Shown: positions 58,943 to 61,887 of the stretch, in pieces
Layout: every line of letters starts with the position of its first letter
Numbering within the stretch: the stretch's first letter is position 1
Source of the DNA: an uncultured Dehalococcoidia bacterium
GTDB lineage: Bacteria > Chloroflexota > Dehalococcoidia > Lucifugimonadales > Lucifugimonadaceae
Direction of reading: 5' to 3'
Length of the DNA: 61,887 bases
NCBI GenBank assembly: GCA_913048295.1
Contig: CAJWWK010000007.1
Location: 1-61,887 of the forward strand
Position numbers and translations under genes: made by a program
The notes under the pieces: generated by a model
The model's database searches: none
What the model was told of the DNA's origin: nothing
What the model saw: only the letters and a program-made list of their open reading frames with translations

Positions 58943-60685
58943 CTATCGTCCGATGGCGTAGCTCTCCCGGCGCATGTCTGCTCCTGCCGAGAGAGTCCGG
59001 GTACCCGGATCGACCTCGATCGCACATACCGCCCCTGCACCTGCGTCGTAGGTCTGGAGCCATTCGATGCTATGACCGAGCCGTGACAGTTCTTCACCCA
59101 CCCGAGGCTCGATCGCTCTTTCCAGCTGTAACACACCGGGCCGGTAGCTGTGGGGATAGAAGGAATTCGGAAAGCTCGACGACATAAATCTGGGTGCCTC
59201 TACGGCAGCCTGAACGTTCATACCGTTTACTGCCATATTCAGGAATATTTGGGTCATTGACTGCGGTTGTGCATCTCCACCGGGGGTGCCGAAGGGCATC
59301 ATGAGTTTGCCGTCCCGGAAAGCTATCGCGGGGTTAGGGGTCAGCCGGGGCCGCTTGCCCCCCTCGACCGCCGCCGGGTGGTTTTTGTCGAGCCAACTCT
59401 GGGCACCGCGGTTGGAAGGCACAAAGCCGAGACCGGGAACGATGGGAGAACCGCCTGCCCCATCGCTTGGAGTTGCCGAAAAGGCGTTGCCCCACCGATC
59501 GACGGCGCACGCGTACGACGTGTCGAGTTCTGCTGCGACCGGTAGTGCGGCCGGGTGCTGATAGTTCCAGCTATCGGGTTGCGATCGATTTTCAAACTTC
59601 CACGGATCGCCGTAGCGCGGCATTTCGGGCGTTGCGCGATCCGGGTCGATTTGGGAGCGCCGACTTTCCGCGTATTCGAGCGAACCCAGGGCTGCGATTG
59701 GCACATCCACGAATTTTGGATCACTCACGAAGGCATCCCGGTCGGCAAACGCCAACTTCAACGCTTCGGTCACCAGGTGAATATATTCGGCCGAGTTGTG
59801 CGCCAGCGATCGAAAGTCGTCGGGTCGGAGGATCTGGAGGGTTTCGACGAGTACGGGGCCCTGCGACCATGGACCGCATGCATACACTTCGTATTCACCA
59901 AAACTCCCGGTAACCGTATCTTCAATTTCGATCTCGAAGTTGGCGAGATCGGACGAATCGAGCAAGCCGCCTTCGCTCTGCACAAACCCGGTGATCGCCT
60001 CGCCAATTCCGCCGGAGTAAAACTCTTCTCGCGCGGCTCGGATCCCGGCTTCACGGCTGAGTGATGACCGCGACTTTTCAGCATTGATGAGTTTTTCAAA
60101 GGTATTTGCCAGGTCGGACTGAACAAAGCGCTCACGGAAACCGATTGGGCGGCCCTTTGGCGCGAACACGACCAGCGATGATTCCCAGTCCCTGGACGCA
60201 TTCACAAGGTCTGGCATCCCTGCTGCGCCGGTGAAATGGAGGGGGAACCCGTCGCGTGCGAGTCCTAAAGCTCCCCCAACGACCTCGGCAAAGCTTTTGG
60301 TGCCCCACATTTCGAGTGCGGTGAGCCAGGCACCTGCTGCGACCGGTACTACGACACGGGCAACACCGGAGGGGATGACGCCACCGTGCTGCGTCATGAA
60401 ATAGTCGACACTTGCCTTAGCCGGCCACGGACCCACGCCGTTCAGTGAAATCACCCTGTCCTCTTCGGCCAGGTAGACCATGATCGGAGCCACACCGCCG
60501 AACCCGCACATTTCCGGCAGCAGGACGTTCAGGCAGATTCCGGCGGCAACGCCCGCATCGATCGCGTTGCCTCCGTTCTCAAGCACTCGCATGCCGGTAG
60601 CGGACGCCAGGTAGTGACCTGTGGAGACGGCGTGGGTTGTGCCCATAACGGGAGGTCGGTACGACCCGGTGCGTGTGGCGACCAT
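58943..60685 (-). CDS. Gamma-glutamyltransferase family protein
   Basis: A 580-residue Ntn-hydrolase precursor. The cleavage nucleophile is Thr389 in DTSYACAVDRWGNAFS. The upstream core (GGNAIDAGVAAG, MCGFGGVAP) and the C-terminal GTPGGDAQPQ are family signatures. No signal peptide is present, so it is probably cytoplasmic and not a glutathione-salvage enzyme. AAAGG lies 7 nt before the ATG. Its location just upstream of a gamma-glutamylmethylamide pathway raises the possibility that it handles gamma-glutamyl compounds, but the family also contains acylases. A terminator separates it from that cluster. Confidence 0.9.
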   Translation of the reverse strand: MVATRTGSYRPPVMGTTHAVSTGHYLASATGMRVLENGGNAIDAGVAAGICLNVLLPEMCGFGGVAPIMVYLAEEDRVISLNGVGPWPAKASVDYFMTQHGGVIPSGVARVVVPVAAGAWLTALEMWGTKSFAEVVGGALGLARDGFPLHFTGAAGMPDLVNASRDWESSLVVFAPKGRPIGFRERFVQSDLANTFEKLINAEKSRSSLSREAGIRAAREEFYSGGIGEAITGFVQSEGGLLDSSDLANFEIEIEDTVTGSFGEYEVYACGPWSQGPVLVETLQILRPDDFRSLAHNSAEYIHLVTEALKLAFADRDAFVSDPKFVDVPIAALGSLEYAESRRSQIDPDRATPEMPRYGDPWKFENRSQPDSWNYQHPAALPVAAELDTSYACAVDRWGNAFSATPSDGAGGSPIVPGLGFVPSNRGAQSWLDKNHPAAVEGGKRPRLTPNPAIAFRDGKLMMPFGTPGGDAQPQSMTQIFLNMAVNGMNVQAAVEAPRFMSSSFPNSFYPHSYRPGVLQLERAIEPRVGEELSRLGHSIEWLQTYDAGAGAVCAIEVDPGTRTLSAGADMRRESYAIGR

Positions 60686-60869
60686 GATTCGGCCTTTCAG
60701 CTTTCATTTATCCGGAGATTGCTAAAATATACCCGAACGGGAGCGAGACGAACGCATCGATTCTTTTACGCCCCTCGATCTTCAGGGAACAATCTGTCAC
60801 CACGGCTTCCAGAGACTCAGGGAAGTCCAGTTCCATGAAAAATTCCCTTACGGTAACCTGGCTAACACC

Positions 60870-61082
60870 CTAAGAACCTAAAGAGTCGGAAAGCCCGACT
60901 GCAGTGAGCGAGTCCCTTTCAATATTCGCTCCGGATCCTGTTTGGTCATCCTGAGTTGGAGCGCACACGCAGCCAATCCCCACGCAAATAACTGACATCA
61001 TCGCAATAGACAGGGATAGGCGGCGCAGAATTCCGGGCGTAGAAACCCGCGGCAAAGGTGAAAGACCGTTGATTACCATCAT
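60870..61082 (-). CDS. Possible small lipoprotein or membrane-anchored peptide
   Basis: A 70-residue frame from an ATG at 61082. It shows a basic start, a hydrophobic stretch (LSLSIAMMSVICVGIG) and a Cys after Gly-Ile-Gly that could serve as a lipobox, then a short polar tail. The ribosome site is poor. No family is recognised, and the frame may be fortuitous. Apart from it I see no gene between 60686 and 61277. Confidence 0.3.
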   Translation of the reverse strand: MMVINGLSPLPRVSTPGILRRLSLSIAMMSVICVGIGCVCAPTQDDQTGSGANIERDSLTAVGLSDSLGS

Positions 61083-61231
61083 TCCCACTGTTGGCCTGCC
61101 ACCATGACGGTTCTGCCCCGACGCTGAGTTATGACAGAACCGCGTTAGCCGCCTGAACCGACCGGGCTCTGCCACTTCAGACCCTTTCCAGAACTCTCCA
61201 AAGCTTTGGCCAGTTAGTGACACTTAACCGA

Positions 61232-61259
61232 AAGTGTGCGCTCCAATGAGCGCACACTT
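61232..61259 (-). terminator. Strong hairpin downstream of the tRNA-Lys fragment
   Basis: AAGTGTGCGCT and AGCGCACACTT form a perfect 11-bp stem with loop CCAATG. It begins 19 bp beyond the CCA end of the tRNA-Lys fragment. A tRNA terminator is expected just there, so it probably belonged to the original tRNA-Lys transcript and marks the chromosomal side of the scar. Confidence 0.6.
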
Positions 61260-61277
61260 CCAAGTTTAGCTTCAGAT

Positions 61278-61323
61278 TGGTGACGGGCCGGGGACTCGAA
61301 CCCCGAACCTAGTGATTAAGAGT
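61278..61323 (-). pseudogene. 3' fragment of tRNA-Lys (CUU), probable attachment-site duplicate
   Basis: On the minus strand the sequence matches a tRNA from the anticodon loop (CTCTTAA, anticodon CTT) to the encoded CCA at 61280-61278. Anticodon-stem 3' side TCACT, T-arm CGGGG-TTCGAGT-CCCCG and acceptor 3' strand GCCCGTC are present. The 5' half is absent: the bases before the loop do not pair with TCACT. Tyrosine-recombinase elements that insert at tRNA 3' ends leave exactly this fragment at the far junction. The element would lie at higher coordinates and an intact tRNA-Lys beyond the right edge. Confidence 0.75.
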
Positions 61324-61887
61324 TCTGCTCAACACATGTCCCGTCGTGCGGTTTCGTGCCGTTCCGTACTGAAATCACAGGATAAGGCCGGAGGTTCGTG
61401 TCCTGTCGTACCCCGTCATATTGAACCGTTTGTGGGCAAGTTAGTGGGCAGACACGAACGCCGAAGAATGCACGCAAGCGGAGTTGAGACTAGATGACTC
61501 TGAGTGGTTTTTGCGCCCGAAGTATTCGCTTCGCAACTGGCGAGGAAGCCCTGGACTCGCCGCACGTTGATTGCAGTGGGTCTTGGCGGTATTTTGACCA
61601 CGACACCGGGGATTACATCTCGGGTGTTTGCACCTGATCCTGCCAGGTGGAAAAACGGAAGTGGTATTCATCGGATTTCGGGCCGGGTCGTCCGTTCATT
61701 TGCCGTGTTGGGAACCTCCGGCCATCCGCGACCGTCGCACAAGTTCAATTAGCTCCAAAGATCGAACGGTCTTCACCCGGCCCAGAGCGCATTACAGTTT
61801 TCTCAAGTTCTCCTGCCGCCTCGCTTAGTGCCCCGCCGGCCACCTTCAATCTATTACTCACTGGTTCAGCTTCGAGTATTCGTTGTC
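61324..61887. other. Right-edge region, probably the end of an integrated element
   Basis: I find no recognisable gene here; frames of 61-82 codons on both strands look random. The stretch starts at the tRNA-Lys fragment and includes the GTGGGCA repeat pair at 61432-61450. Composition is similar to the rest. It may hold the terminal, non-coding part of a mobile element whose genes lie outside the window. Confidence 0.45.
61432..61450. repeat. Direct repeat pair GTGGGCA, 12-bp period, beside the tRNA-Lys fragment
   Basis: GTGGGCA at 61432-61438 and 61444-61450. On the minus strand it reads TGCCCAC-TAACT-TGCCCAC-AAA, the same skeleton and 12-bp spacing as TGCTGTCAAA at 929-950. Both pairs point towards their tRNA. 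They look like arm-type integrase sites; no integrase gene is visible. Confidence 0.4.

Noticed and set aside
61504-61752. 82-codon frame near the right edge as an integrase end
   Set aside because: No tyrosine- or serine-recombinase motif is visible in it.
1-61887. CRISPR array, restriction-modification or toxin-antitoxin defence island
   Set aside because: No array of regularly spaced repeats and no cas, restriction or toxin-like gene was found.

Overview
The window looks like a piece of a free-living bacterial chromosome, GC-rich by eye (roughly high 50s percent). It has few regulators and many catabolic enzymes: two sulfatases, three enolase-superfamily dehydratases, GMC oxidoreductase, CocE hydrolase, a ceramidase-like protein, DUF1800/DUF1501, PhyH and sarcosine-oxidase-like subunits. 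This mix is typical of marine Chloroflexota of the SAR202 type. That assignment is inference from gene content; no rRNA or marker gene is present.

Layout. 1-1105: a small orphan gene and an intact tRNA-Leu(UAG). 1167-4474: aldo/keto reductase, sulfatase and an Erm-like rRNA methyltransferase. 4713-10876: a sugar-acid island, with two enolase-superfamily enzymes and a 7-bladed lactonase on the minus strand facing a GMC dehydrogenase, its small subunit and a cupin. 10908-21253: ABC-F ATPase, small ORFs, a TPP enzyme, a CocE hydrolase and a heterodimeric ABC exporter. 21254-28134: a UGSC-type selenoprotein, VOC protein, ceramidase-like protein, D-2-hydroxyacid dehydrogenase, membrane phosphoesterase and MBL hydrolase. 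28676-37450: sarcosine/N-methyltryptophan oxidase, second sulfatase, amidase, SDR, DgkA, epimerase, third enolase-superfamily enzyme and a lipoprotein. 37626-46681: a solitary secretion-type ATPase, a deacetylase, a thioredoxin-like selenoprotein, an MFS exporter, a DUF1800-NHL-DUF1501 operon and MsrA. 47266-58653: a complete N-methylglutamate-type cluster (GATase, GltB3-like and FMN glutamate synthase-like subunits, glutamine synthetase homologue, SoxD/A/G/B-like dehydrogenase), followed by formamidase-like and PhyH genes. 58943-61887: gamma-glutamyltransferase, then a tRNA-Lys 3' fragment that looks like an integration scar.

The most striking signal is two genes that the standard code breaks at an in-frame UGA. 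In both, the UGA falls in a redox motif (U-G-T-C in one, U-A-C after W-A-S-W in the other). In both, a perfect hairpin starts 11-14 nt downstream, at the distance expected of a bacterial SECIS. Ordinary genes here end in TGA, so UGA is also a normal stop codon. Two selenoproteins in 62 kb imply that the organism has selenocysteine machinery outside the window.

The second main feature is the operon on the minus strand from 58653 to 49118. Its eight gene families match the pathway methylamine -> gamma-glutamylmethylamide -> N-methylglutamate -> glutamate + formaldehyde. Both window edges carry a tRNA-associated pair of 12-bp-spaced direct repeats, so the window may be core chromosome lying between two integrated elements.
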